In this document: positions 1 to 8,411 of the stretch, in pieces | Numbering within the stretch: the first letter of the stretch is position 1 | How the letters are laid out: every line of letters begins with the position of its first letter | Origin: CAIWHR01 sp963741355 | Lineage (GTDB): Bacteria; Pseudomonadota; Gammaproteobacteria; Burkholderiales; Casimicrobiaceae | Length of the DNA stretch: 64,000 nucleotides | NCBI GenBank assembly: GCA_963741355.1 | Contig: CAVUIG010000029.1 | Location: 153,512-217,511 of the forward strand | Direction: 5' to 3' | Program-made: the position numbers and the translations under genes | The notes under the pieces: generated by a model | Told to the model about the DNA's origin: nothing | Seen by the model: the letters and a program-made list of their open reading frames with translations, nothing else | Database searches by the model: none

Positions 1-410
1 GCGGCTTCACGCTGATCGAAGTGCTCGTTGTGATCGTGATCCTCGGCATCCTCGCGGCGCTCGTGGTTCCGAAGGTGCTGGAGCGCCCGGACGAGGCGCG
101 CGCCGTGGCGGCGCGCAGCGACATCGCATCGATCCTGTCGGCGTTGAAGCTCTACCGCCTCGACAACCAGCGCTACCCGACGACCGACCAAGGGCTCGCC
201 GCGCTGGTCGCGCGTCCGACGATCGCGCCGCTCCCGCCCAACTGGAAGCCCAGCGGCTATCTCGAGCGCCTGCCCAACGACCCGTGGGGGCATCCGTACC
301 AGTACCTCAATCCTGGCGTGCGCGGCGAGATCGACGTCTTCAGCTTCGGCGCGGACGGCGCCCCCGGTGGCGCCGGCGCCGACGCCGACATCGGTTCGTG
401 GGACCTCTGA
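1..410 (+). CDS. gspG: Type II secretion major pseudopilin GspG (5' truncated)
   Basis: Major pseudopilin of the type II secretion system, the repeating subunit of the periplasmic pseudopilus that pushes folded proteins through the outer membrane. The frame is already open at base 3 with GFTLIEVLVVIVILG, the prepilin peptidase site (cleavage after Gly, Glu at +5) and hydrophobic N-terminal helix. The start codon and short leader lie outside the window. The C-terminal part (NDPWGHPYQY, then FSFGADGAPGG) matches the GspG fold with its glycine- and acid-rich calcium-binding end. It is followed at once by gspH, I, J, K, L, M and N in the usual order, so the call is very safe. Confidence 0.95.
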   Translation, partial: GFTLIEVLVVIVILGILAALVVPKVLERPDEARAVAARSDIASILSALKLYRLDNQRYPTTDQGLAALVARPTIAPLPPNWKPSGYLERLPNDPWGHPYQYLNPGVRGEIDVFSFGADGAPGGAGADADIGSWDL

Positions 411-931
411 GCGGTTCACGGCGGCGCGCGCGCCTGCGCGCCTGTAGCGAGATCCGTCGCGACGGTTTCACGCTGATCGAGATCCTGGTCGTCCTGGTCG
501 TGCTCGCGGTGGGCGCGGGACTCGTCTTCGCGAACATCGGCACCGACGAACGCGGCGTCGCGGAGCGCGAGGCAAGACGGCTCGCGGGCGCGCTGGAGCA
601 CGCCGCCGCGCTCGCCCAGTGGCAGAACGAGACGCTCGGGGTCTCGGCCGAAGGCGGCGCCTACCGGTTCTGGCGCCGCGGCGGCGACGGACGCTGGACG
701 CTGTTCTCCGGCGACGACGTGCTCGCGATGCGCACGCTCCCTTCGGGCTTCGCGGTGACGCCCTCGGTGTACGCAGGCACTCCCGCTCCGCGCGATGCGA
801 TCCTTCCGTTTCGCGCGAGCGGCCGCAACGAACCGTATTCGCTCGTCCTGGGCTCCCCACAATGGACCATCATCGTCAGCGCCGATCCGATGAACCGCGT
901 GGCGTTCGCCGCCGCGCCGGATTCACGCTAG
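398..931 (+). CDS. gspH: Type II secretion minor pseudopilin GspH
   Basis: Minor pseudopilin of the type II secretion pseudopilus. The mature part begins with GFTLIEILVVLVVLAVGAG at base 464, the prepilin peptidase site and helix. I place the start at GTG 398, overlapping the end of gspG by 13 bases, because there is no ATG between the gspG stop and the cleavage site and this gives a short basic leader typical of prepilins. The rest is a beta-rich domain of about 135 residues, normal for GspH. The start is uncertain (CTG 407 is also in frame); the identity is not. Confidence 0.85.
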   Translation: MGPLSGSRRRARLRACSEIRRDGFTLIEILVVLVVLAVGAGLVFANIGTDERGVAEREARRLAGALEHAAALAQWQNETLGVSAEGGAYRFWRRGGDGRWTLFSGDDVLAMRTLPSGFAVTPSVYAGTPAPRDAILPFRASGRNEPYSLVLGSPQWTIIVSADPMNRVAFAAAPDSR

Positions 932-1278
932 TCGAGATCCTCGTCGCGCTCGCCATCATCGCGGTCGCGCTCGCCGCGGGAATGCGCGCGGTCGCGCAGG
1001 CGAGCGACGGCGCCACGCTCCTCAAGGAGCGCACGCTGGCGCTCTGGGTCGCGCAGAACCGCCTTGCGGCGGCGCAGGTCGCGCGCGACTGGCCGGCGAT
1101 CGGCACGCGCGACGGAGAGGCGATGCAGGCAGGAGCGCGCTTCGCGTGGCACGAGAACGTCGCCGCCACGCCCAATCCATCGTTCCGGCGGATCGAAATC
1201 ACGGTCGCCGCTCCGGCGCAGCCCGACTACGCGCTCGCGCGCCTCGTCGGATACCTCGGGCAGCCGCAGCGGCCATGA
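862..1278 (+). CDS. gspI: Type II secretion minor pseudopilin GspI
   Basis: Minor pseudopilin that, with GspJ and GspK, forms the tip complex priming pseudopilus assembly. ATG 862 gives a basic leader followed by the cleavage site GFTLVEILVALAIIAVALA. The gene overlaps the end of gspH by 70 bases in another frame, which is usual in compact gsp operons. Length of about 138 residues fits GspI. The region after the helix (LWVAQNRLAAAQ) matches the family, whose members typically carry an A-x-N-R-L stretch. The stop shares bases with the gspJ start (ATGA). Confidence 0.9.
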   Translation: MDHHRQRRSDEPRGVRRRAGFTLVEILVALAIIAVALAAGMRAVAQASDGATLLKERTLALWVAQNRLAAAQVARDWPAIGTRDGEAMQAGARFAWHENVAATPNPSFRRIEITVAAPAQPDYALARLVGYLGQPQRP

Positions 1279-1871
1279 TCGCTCGCACGCCGCATCGTGC
1301 CGGCTTCACGTTGATCGAGATCCTGATCGCGCTCGCGATCCTCGCGCTGATCGCGCTGCTCGGTTATCGCGCGACGAGCGCGCTCGCCCAGAGCGAAACC
1401 CGCCTCGCCGAGGAGGCCGCGCGCTGGCGCACGCTCGATGCGCTGTTCGCCCGGATGGAAGCCGACATGCGCGCGGCGACGCCACGCGCGGCGCGCTCGG
1501 GAAACGCGAAGGAGCCGGCGTGGGTCGGCGCCACCGATGCCAGTGGAAACGCGACGATCCGCTTTTCGCGTGCCGGCGGCGAAGCGGGCAACGAACCGGG
1601 TGCCGCCGGCCAGCGCATCGGCTACAGGCTCGACAATGGCGCAGTCGAGATCGCCTACTGGCCGCATCTCGACCAGCCGGGCAACGTCGCTCCGACGGCG
1701 TACGCGCTCGCGGGCGGCATCGCCGGACTGCGTGTCGACTACCTCGATTCGCAGGGCGGATGGCGCGACCGCTGGCCCGTGCTCGGCGAGCCCGATCTGC
1801 CGCGCGCGGTGCGCGTCGTGCTCGCACAGGACGACGGCACGAGCGTCGAGCGATGGCTGGCGCTGCGATGA
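1275..1871 (+). CDS. gspJ: Type II secretion minor pseudopilin GspJ
   Basis: Minor pseudopilin, part of the GspI-J-K tip. ATG 1275 overlaps the gspI stop as ATGA, indicating translational coupling. A short basic leader precedes the GFTLIEILIALAILALIALL site and helix. About 198 residues, the normal GspJ size, with the usual pattern (SETRLAEEAARWRTLDALFARMEADMR region) after the helix. The stop overlaps the gspK ATG in the same ATGA fashion. Confidence 0.92.
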   Translation: MIARTPHRAGFTLIEILIALAILALIALLGYRATSALAQSETRLAEEAARWRTLDALFARMEADMRAATPRAARSGNAKEPAWVGATDASGNATIRFSRAGGEAGNEPGAAGQRIGYRLDNGAVEIAYWPHLDQPGNVAPTAYALAGGIAGLRVDYLDSQGGWRDRWPVLGEPDLPRAVRVVLAQDDGTSVERWLALR

Positions 1872-2786
1872 CGAACCGTCGCGAGCGCGGCAGCGCCGTG
1901 GTCCTGGCGATGGTCCTGGCGGCGCTTGCCGCAGTGGTCGCGGTCACCGTGCTCGCGGATCAGCAGCGCTGGGCGCGCACCGTCGAGCACCGGCGCGACC
2001 AGGTGCAGGCGCAGGCGCTCGCGATGGCCGGCGTGCAATGGGCCCGCGAGATCCTGAACGAGGACGCGCTCGCACTCGACCATCGATCATCTCGGCGAGC
2101 CGTGGGCGCTGCCGCTTCCGCCGATCCCGCTCGAGAACGGCGAGATCCGCGGATCGATCACCGACGCGCAGGCGCGCCTCAACATCAACGCACTGGGCGC
2201 GGAAGGCATCGCCGCGAACGCGATGACGCAACGCGTCTCGCGGCTGTTCGCGACCCTGGGCGGTCCGCTCCCCGCAGTCGATGCGATCGCGGACTGGATC
2301 GATGCAGACGGCGTCCCGCGCGCCGCGGGCGCGGAGGATGCCTACTACACGGCCCAGCCGGCGCCGGGCCTCGCGGCGAACCAGCCATTGGTCCGTATCG
2401 GCGAGCTCGCCGACGTGAAGGGCGTCACGGGCGCGCGGCTCGCGACCGTCTCGCCCTTCCTCGCCGCGCTCCCCTCAAACGCGGCGGTCAACGTCAACAC
2501 CGCGCCGCCCGAAGTGCTGGCGACGATCGTCGACGGTCTCGCCGGCGATTCGCTCGCCGCGCTCGTCGCGACGCGCGCGCAAAAGCCGTTCACGACGATC
2601 GCCGAGTTCCGCGCCCGTCTGCCGCCAGGCGCCTCGCTGCGCGGCGACGACGCGCTCGTCGTGCGCAGCGAGTACTTCCTCGTGACGATCGTCGCCCGAC
2701 AGGGCAGCACGCTCGCGACCGCCCGGGCGCTCCTGAATCGCACTGCCGGCGCATGGCCCGAGATCGTGTGGCAGGTCGTCGACTAG
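1868..2786 (+). CDS. gspK: Type II secretion pseudopilin GspK, one frameshift
   Basis: Largest minor pseudopilin, capping the pseudopilus tip. ATG 1868 overlaps gspJ. The N-terminus has the short leader and hydrophobic helix (SAVVLAMVLAALAAVVAVTVL) but, as usual for GspK, lacks the Glu at +5 found in other pseudopilins. The frame breaks near 2078-2084: before it reads ILNEDALALD, after it, in another frame, HLGEPWALPLPPIPLENGE, the expected continuation. A single missing base explains this. The second part holds the two SAM-like alpha-helical repeats (NVNTAPPEVLATIVDGL). Downstream motifs are intact, so a sequence error is more likely than decay. Confidence 0.88.
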
Positions 2787-2880
2787 CAGTTCCCTCATGC
2801 GATCCACGGGCGGCGGGCAGGAAATTCGCGCCGGCCGGCACGGGGTCGCGCGCGCCGTCGAGTAAACTTGGCCGAATGCC

Positions 2881-4125
2881 ATGCCCGATCGCATTGCGAT
2901 GACGACGCTGCGCGTCCTGGCCGCCGCCGCTCCCACCGGCGCGCGTGCGCTGCCGTGGGCGCTGTTCGATTCCACCGGAACACGGAGGGAGACGGGAATC
3001 GGCCGTCCGGACACGTGGCCCGCCGCGGACCGGATCGAGATCGTCATTGCGGCCGCGCAGGCGCGCATCGCCTGCGTGGCCTTGCCGCCGCTCGCCCCGA
3101 GCCGCGTCGCGGGCGCCGCCGCCTTCGCCGTCGAGGACCAGATCGCGGGACCGGGTGACACCCAGCACCTCACGGCGTCGGCGCAGCGCGCGGACGGACG
3201 GGTGCGTGTCGTGATCGTGGCGAAGGAGCTCATCGCCGCGTGCGCCGCGTTCGCGCATCGCGGGCGCACCGCGACACGCGTCATCGCGGAGCCCGACCTC
3301 GTCGCGCCCGACGGGGCCTGGCATTGGTGCGCGGGCGAAGCCACGGGTCACGACGGCTTCCTCCGCATCGGCGACGGCCGCGCGCTGCCCGCGGACGCGA
3401 TCTTCGCCGACGGCAGCCTTCCGGCCGAGCTCGTGCTGGCGCTCAAGCAGGCGCAGCGTGAAGGTCGACTGCCGGTCGAGATCCATGTCGACGCACCAAT
3501 CGCCGACGCGCCATTCGAACGATGGAAGGCGGAGACCGGGACGACGTTCGTTCGGGGCAAGCCATGGCACTGGCACGACGCCGGCGCTGCCGCGTTCGCG
3601 CAGGCGCTCGATTTGCGACCGCAAGGTCCGACGAAATCGGTGACGTCCGGACGCGACCGGCGGCGCCTCTTCGTTCCCGCGCTCGCGATCGCCGCCGCGG
3701 CAATCGCGCTCCATGTTGCCCTGACGCTCGGCGAGTGGGGCTGGCATAAATATTCGGCATGGCAGCGCGGCCGCGACTGGATCGCCGTGGCCGCCAGCGC
3801 GGGCATCGCGCCAGCGCAGGCGGCGACGCCCGCCTCCGCCGCCGCGGCAATCGCGCGCCGTTACATGGAACAGCAGCACGCGCACGGCAATCCTGCGCCC
3901 GACGATGCGTTGCCGCTGCTGGCACGCACGAGCGCAGCGCTCGCCGCATTGCCGCCCGGAACCGTGAAGAGCGCCATATATTCCGACGGTCACTGGACGT
4001 TCGACCTCGGCCGCGTCGACGCCGCACAGGCGGGCCAGGTCGACGCGAGGATGCGCGCCGGCGGCATTCCGGCGCTCGTCGCGACGTCCAGCGCCGGCAC
4101 GCGCATCCGGGTCGGCGCGCCATGA
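2881..4125 (+). CDS. gspL: Type II secretion inner-membrane protein GspL
   Basis: Bitopic inner-membrane protein of the secretion platform. Its cytoplasmic actin-like domain (about residues 1-245) recruits the GspE ATPase. A single membrane helix follows near residues 262-282 (RRLFVPALAIAAAAIALHVA), then a periplasmic ferredoxin-like domain that contacts GspM. Length 414 residues is typical. The 94 bases between gspK and gspL hold no evident gene. The stop overlaps the gspM start (ATGA). The sequence is divergent, as GspL usually is, so the call rests on architecture plus position. Confidence 0.85.
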   Translation: MPDRIAMTTLRVLAAAAPTGARALPWALFDSTGTRRETGIGRPDTWPAADRIEIVIAAAQARIACVALPPLAPSRVAGAAAFAVEDQIAGPGDTQHLTASAQRADGRVRVVIVAKELIAACAAFAHRGRTATRVIAEPDLVAPDGAWHWCAGEATGHDGFLRIGDGRALPADAIFADGSLPAELVLALKQAQREGRLPVEIHVDAPIADAPFERWKAETGTTFVRGKPWHWHDAGAAAFAQALDLRPQGPTKSVTSGRDRRRLFVPALAIAAAAIALHVALTLGEWGWHKYSAWQRGRDWIAVAASAGIAPAQAATPASAAAAIARRYMEQQHAHGNPAPDDALPLLARTSAALAALPPGTVKSAIYSDGHWTFDLGRVDAAQAGQVDARMRAGGIPALVATSSAGTRIRVGAP

Positions 4126-4626
4126 GCGGCGCGCGCGACTCCGTCACCGCTTCGTCGATCTCCCGCTGGTGGGCGGGGAAGTCGCGCGCCGAGCGGCGCA
4201 TCGTCGCCGGATTCGCGCTCTTTGTCGCCCTCGTGATCGGCTGGTGGGCGATCTGGCTGCCGCTCGTCAATGACCTCGCCGAGCTGCGCGCCGACGCTCC
4301 CCGCAGTCGCGCTGCGCTGGCCGACGCGCACCGGATGGCCGACGAAATGGCGGGCCTCGCGCGCACGCCGGCCGCTCCTGCCCCGCGCGATCCGCGCGCC
4401 CAACTCGAGCGCTCGCTTGCCGCGGCCGATCTGCGCCCCGCCGTCACACAGACTCGAATGGCAGGACGGCCGCGCCCGCGTCGTGTTCGCGGCGGTCGAT
4501 TTCGCGAAGCTCGTCGCGGGGCTGGAGGCGTTGCAGCGCGAGTCCGGGCTCGCCATCGTCGAGGCGACGCTGACGGCCCGGGTCGAGCCGGGCACCGTTC
4601 GCGCCGAGCTCGTGCTGGCGCGCTGA
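4122..4626 (+). CDS. gspM: Type II secretion protein GspM, one frameshift
   Basis: Small inner-membrane partner of GspL. ATG 4122 overlaps gspL. One transmembrane helix near residues 27-48 (IVAGFALFVALVIGWWAIWL) follows a short basic cytoplasmic tail, then a coiled-coil stretch and a periplasmic ferredoxin-like domain. The frame changes near 4450: RPAVTQ before, LEWQDGRARVVFAAVDFAKL after, consistent with one extra base. About 168 residues after correction, the normal size. Confidence 0.82.
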
Positions 4627-4657
4627 CGGCCGCGCGTCGCGCCCTGCCGCGAATCCG

Positions 4658-5401
4658 ATGCGTCGCATCCTGCTGCTCGCCGTCGGGCTCATGCTGCTGG
4701 CGCTGGCGGGCGCCGCCCTTGCGCCGGCATCGCTCGCGAGTCTCGCGGTGGAGCGCGCGACGCGCGGCGCGGCAACACTCGTTGACAGCGAAGGCACGAT
4801 CTGGCGCGGGCGGGCGACGCTCGTCGCGGGAGGCGCGCCGTTGCCGCTGGCGTGGTCGGTGGATCCCTGGTCCCTCGTTCACGGGCGGGTTCGCCTTCAC
4901 CTCGAGGCACGCGATGCCGCACCGGGGGCGCCCAGCGGAACGATCGACCTCGGGCGCAAGGACTTCGAGCTCGCGGGCGTTGCAATCACCGTTCCCGCCG
5001 CCATGCTCGCCACACAGGCGCGTGCCTTCATCCGGCCCGGCGGCGAGATCACGCTGACCTCGCCGGCGCTGACATGGACGCCGCCGGTCGCCGCCGGGAA
5101 CGCAGCGATCGTCTGGCGCGACGCGAAGCTCGTCGTCGGCGGCGGAGGCGCCCTCGCGCTCGGCACGGTCACGGCAACGCTGACCGCCGCGGGCGATCGC
5201 ATCGCGGGTCCCCTGATCAACGAAGGCGGCGACGTCGACGTCGGCGGCAGCATCACCCTGACGGCGCCGGCCGCGCTCGACATCGCGTTGACGATTCGCG
5301 CGCGACCCGGAACCGAGTCGCCGATCGCACGCACGCTCGCTGCGTTCGCATCGCCCGATGACGGCAGCTGGCGGATTCGCTGGCACGGCGACCTCCGATG
5401 A
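4658..5401 (+). CDS. gspN: Type II secretion protein GspN
   Basis: Accessory type II secretion protein N, present in only some systems and of unsettled role. The N-terminus is a hydrophobic signal or anchor segment (ILLLAVGLMLLALAGAALA). The body is beta-rich with the family pattern GTIWRGRATLVAGG and SWRIRWHGDL at the end. 247 residues, typical. It sits last in the gsp series, 31 bases after gspM, and its stop overlaps the next start at 5398. Confidence 0.85.
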   Translation: MRRILLLAVGLMLLALAGAALAPASLASLAVERATRGAATLVDSEGTIWRGRATLVAGGAPLPLAWSVDPWSLVHGRVRLHLEARDAAPGAPSGTIDLGRKDFELAGVAITVPAAMLATQARAFIRPGGEITLTSPALTWTPPVAAGNAAIVWRDAKLVVGGGGALALGTVTATLTAAGDRIAGPLINEGGDVDVGGSITLTAPAALDIALTIRARPGTESPIARTLAAFASPDDGSWRIRWHGDLR

Positions 5402-6150
5402 GCGCGAGCACGCAAGCTTCGGACGCAAACGGGTCGCGCGTCGCGTCCGGTCCGATGCGAATCGACGGCGTCGACGCGCTGCGCGGCGTCGCGATCCTGG
5501 CGATGATCGCCTACCATTTCTGCTTCGACCTGCGCTTCTATCGCGTCGTCGCATGGGACTTCGAGCACGGCCCGTTCTGGCTTCTCGCGCGGACGCTCAT
5601 CGCGGGAACGTTTCTGCTGGTCGCCGGCGTCGGTCTCGTGCTGGCCGATCGCGCCGGCTCGCCGCCCGCGCACTTCTGGAAGCGCTTCGGAATCATCGCC
5701 GCCTGCGCGCTCGCGGTGAGCGTCGGAAGCTACCTCGTCTTCCCGCAGACGTTCATCTATTTCGGCGTACTGCATTGCATCGCGATCGCGTCGGTGCTCG
5801 CGTGGCCGCTGGTGCGCCATCCGGCGCTCGCGCTCGTCACCGGCGCTCTTCGTCATCGCGGCCGGACTGCTCTTCAGCGACGCGGCGTTCAACGACCGCC
5901 TGATGTCGTCGATCGGCTTCATGACGTACAAGCCGCCGACCGAGGACTACGTTCCGCTCTTCCCGTGGGCCGGCGCGATGCTGATCGGGATCGGCGTCGG
6001 GCACGCGCTCGTCAGGACGCAGTTCCGCCCGCTCGCGCCGCTCGCCGCCGCGCCGCGATGGATCGGCCGGCGGGTCGGCATAGCCTCGCCATCTACATGA
6101 TCCATCAGCCGATTCTGCTCGGCGTGCTCTGGATTTTCGTCGGCCGCTAG
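5398..6150 (+). CDS. DUF1624 (HGSNAT catalytic-like) membrane protein, two compensating frameshifts
   Basis: Multi-pass membrane protein of the DUF1624 family, related to the catalytic domain of heparan-alpha-glucosaminide N-acetyltransferase; bacterial members are presumed acyltransferases but the substrate here is unknown. The N-terminal signature is clear (RIDGVDALRGVAILAMIAYH, then FCFDLRFY), followed by several hydrophobic helices and a closing helix SLAIYMIHQPILLGVLWIF. The middle (SSIGFMTYKPPTEDYVPLFP) lies in another frame between about 5846 and 6070, so two one-base indels of opposite sign bracket it. ATG 5398 overlaps the gspN stop, so it is probably in the same transcript although not a secretion gene. 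Confidence 0.8.
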   Translation: MSASTQASDANGSRVASGPMRIDGVDALRGVAILAMIAYHFCFDLRFYRVVAWDFEHGPFWLLARTLIAGTFLLVAGVGLVLADRAGSPPAHFWKRFGIIAACALAVSVGSYLVFPQTFIYFGVLHCIAIASVLAWPLVRHPALALVTGALRHRGRTALQRRGVQRPPDVVDRLHDVQAADRGLRSALPVGRRDADRDRRRARARQDAVPPARAARRRAAMDRPAGRHSLAIYMIHQPILLGVLWIFVGR

Positions 6151-6162
6151 CGGATCCGAACG

Positions 6163-6190
6163 TTGTCGGTGCGTGAATATCCGCTATAAT
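6163..6190 (+). promoter_or_regulatory. Promoter for tRNA-Val
   Basis: A consensus -10 element TATAAT at 6185-6190 lies 16 bases after TTGTCG at 6163-6168 and 11 bases before the tRNA 5' end. This is the best sigma-70-type promoter in the first 7 kb and may also drive the leader and thrS downstream. Confidence 0.75.
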
Positions 6191-6201
6191 CACGGACTTG
6201 C

Positions 6202-6278
6202 AGGCGCGTAGCTCAGCTGGTTAGAGCACCACCTTGACATGGTGGGGGTCGTTGGTTCGAGTCCAATCGCGCCTACCA
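6202..6278 (+). tRNA. tRNA-Val (anticodon GAC)
   Basis: Complete cloverleaf of 77 bases with encoded CCA. Acceptor stem AGGCGCG pairs with CGCGCCT, the anticodon loop is TTGACAT giving anticodon GAC (valine GUC), the T arm carries TTCGAGT, and the discriminator base is A. Confidence 0.96.
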
Positions 6279-6318
6279 GCTTCGGATGACGACGCGAGCA
6301 CGACGGAAAGGCATGGTT

Positions 6319-6351
6319 ATGACACCGCGAACGCGCAGGGAGACCTTCTAG
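6319..6351 (+). CDS. Putative Thr-rich leader peptide upstream of thrS
   Basis: A 10-codon open frame, MTPRTRRETF, ending at TAG 6349-6351. It has a good Shine-Dalgarno sequence (GGAAAGG at 6305-6311, 7 bases before ATG 6319). Three of ten residues are threonine, using ACA, ACG and ACC. An in-frame ATG at 6286 would add two more Thr codons but has no clear ribosome site. It stops just before a pair of alternative hairpins and 79 bases before thrS, the arrangement of a classical attenuation leader peptide. Expression and role are inferred only. Confidence 0.5.
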   Translation: MTPRTRRETF

Positions 6352-6357
6352 CCAACG

Positions 6358-6412
6358 CGAGTTCGCACGTCGTCTGTTCACGGAAAAGTGCGGCTCGTCC
6401 GCACTTTTTTTT
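6358..6412 (+). promoter_or_regulatory. Candidate attenuator (antiterminator and terminator) of thrS
   Basis: A strong intrinsic terminator lies at 6384-6412: arms AAAAGTGCGG and CCGCACTTTT, five-base loop, followed by a T run. Its left arm overlaps an alternative pairing in which CGAG (6358-6361) and CGCAC (6364-6368) pair with GTGCG (6388-6392) and CTCG (6394-6397), 9 base pairs with a small internal loop. The two structures exclude each other. Only 17 bases separate the T run from the thrS ATG, leaving no room for a promoter, so thrS transcription must pass through it. Confidence 0.55.
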
Positions 6413-6429
6413 CGCCTACAGGAATAGCC

Positions 6430-8354
6430 ATGCCCAATATCCGATTGCCCGACGGCGCCGTCAAGTCCTTCGCCGCGCCGGTCACGGTCGCCGAGGTCGC
6501 CGCGTCGATCGGCCCCGGCCTCGCCAAGGCCGCGCTGGCCGGGCGCGTCGACGGCAGGCTCGTCGACACGTCGTTCACGGTGGCGCGGCGACGCCGATGT
6601 CGCGATCGTCACCGACAAGGATCCCGAGGGCTCGAAGTGCTGCGCCACTCGACCGCGCACCTGCTCGCCTACGCGGTGAAGGAGCTCTTCCCCGACGCGC
6701 AGGTGACGATCGGCCCGGTGATCGAGGACGGCTTCTACTACGATTTCTCGTACAAGCGCCCGTTCACGCCCGAGGATCTCGCGGCGATCGAGGCGAAGAT
6801 GGCCGAGCTCGCGAAGAAGGACGAGCCCGTCACGCGGCGCAGCTGATGCCGCGCGACGAGGCGGTCGCGTACTTCAAGTCGATCGGCGAGCACTACAAGG
6901 CCGAGATCATCGCGTCGATTCCGTCCGACGAGGACATCTCGCTCTACACGCGAGGGCAAGTTCACCGACCTCTGCCGCGGCCCGCACGTGCCGTCGACGG
7001 GCAAGCTCAAGGTGTTCAAGCTGATGAAGCTCGCCGGCGCGTACTGGCGCGGCGACTCGAAGAACGAGATGCTGCAGCGGATCTACGGCACCGCGTGGGC
7101 GAAGAAGGAGGACCTCGACGCCTACCTGCACCGGCTCGAGGAGGCCGAGAAGCGCGACCATCGCCGGCTCGGCCGCGCAGCTCGACCTCTTCCACCTGCA
7201 GGACGAGGCGCCGGGCATGGTGTTCTGGCATCCGAAGGGCTGGTCGCTGTGGCAGCAGGTCGAGCAGTACATGCGCCGCGTCTACCAGGACAACGGCTAC
7301 CAGGAGGTGCGCGCCCCGCATGATCCTCGACCGCAGCGCTGTGGGAGAAGCTCGGGCCACTGGGAGAACTACAAGGACAACATGTTCACGACCGAGTCGG
7401 AGAAGCGCGACTTCGCGATCAAGCCGATGAACTGCCCGGGCCACGTGCAGATCTTCAACTCGGACCTGCGCAGCTACCGCGACCTGCCGCTGCGCTACGG
7501 CGAGTTCGGCGCCTGCCACCGCAACGAGCCGTCGGGCGCGCTGCACGGCATCATGCGCGTGCGCGCGCTTCACGCAGGACGACGGCCACATCTTCTGCAC
7601 GCCGGACGCAGATCGAGCCGGAGTGCGTCGCGTTCACATCGGCTCGCGCTCGACGGTCTACCGGGACTTCGGCTTCGAGGACATCGCGATCAAGCTGGCG
7701 CTGCGCCCCGACAAGCGCATCGGCGCCGACGAGCATCTGGGACCGCGGCCGAGGACGCGCTGCGCGCGGCGCTGCAGCGCCTGCGGCGTCGCAATGGACC
7801 GAGCTGCCCGGCGAGGGCGCGTTCTACGGCCCGAAGATCGAGTACAACCTCAAGGACTCGATCGGCCGCTCCTGGCAGTGCGGGACGATGCAGGTCGACT
7901 TCCAGATGCCCGGGCGCCTCGGCGCCGAGTACGTCGACCGAGGACAACACCCGCAAGGTGCCCGGTCATGCTGCACCGGGCGATCGTCGGCTCGATGGAG
8001 CGCTTCATCGGGATCCTGATCGAGCACTACGCCGGCGCGATGCCGCTGTGGCTCGCCCCCGTCCAGGCGGTCGTCCTCACGATCACCGACCGCCAGGCGG
8101 ACTACGCCCGGCAGGTCGAGGCCCGCCTGAAGGGGGCCGGGCTCAGGGTCGCGGCCGATTTGCGTAATGAGAAAATAACCTATAAAATTCGCGAACATAG
8201 CCTGCAAAAGCTTCCTTACCAGCTGATCGTCGGCGACAAGGAAATGCAGGCTGGAACGGTGGCCGTGCGTACCCGCAGCGGCGAGGATCTCGGAGCATTG
8301 CCCGTGGATGCCTTGCTCACGCGCCTTCGCGAGGAGGTCGCGGCGCGTCAATGA
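6430..8354 (+). CDS. thrS: Threonyl-tRNA synthetase, about a dozen frameshifts
   Basis: Charges tRNA-Thr in the cytoplasm. ATG 6430 follows AGGA at a good distance. Domains in order: TGS (RLPDGAVKSFAAPVTVAEVA), the second-additional editing domain (HSTAHLLAYAVKELFPDAQ, then DLCRGPHVPSTG), class II catalytic core with zinc site (MNCPGHVQIFN) and motif 2 (GACHRNEPSGALHG), and a C-terminal anticodon domain (APVQAVVLTITDRQADYA). The frame changes repeatedly between about 6585 and 7945 (near 6585, 6632, 6840, 6950, 7170, 7318, 7338, 7351, 7568, 7612, 7640, 7740 and 7935), nearly always by one extra C or G, yet the corrected protein is a normal ThrRS of about 640 residues. From 7990 on the frame is clean. 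I read this as consensus error in an essential gene. Confidence 0.88.
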
Positions 8355-8396
8355 CGTTGGCGCAGCGCGGGGAACACGGTCTTATTTTGTTTATTC

Positions 8397-8411
8397 GGAG
8401 ATATAGCGATA
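8397..8411 (+). promoter_or_regulatory. infC ribosome binding site and AUA start
   Basis: GGAG at 8397-8400 lies 8 bases before ATA 8409-8411. The translated sequence directly after ATA reads AQDKAPRINLEINAPEIRLV, the conserved IF3 N-terminus. No ATG, GTG or TTG occurs in this frame at a position that would keep that N-terminus. This supports initiation at AUA, a codon class that IF3 itself discriminates against. Confidence 0.75.

Noticed and set aside
3443..5554. Minus-strand frame of about 700 codons in the gsp region
   Set aside because: Overlaps gspL, gspM and gspN throughout and reads as low-complexity Arg/Ala; no start or ribosome site of note.
6580..8000. Programmed frameshifting in thrS
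   Set aside because: Too many sites, mixed contexts, no slippery sequence plus structure pattern; consensus error explains it better.
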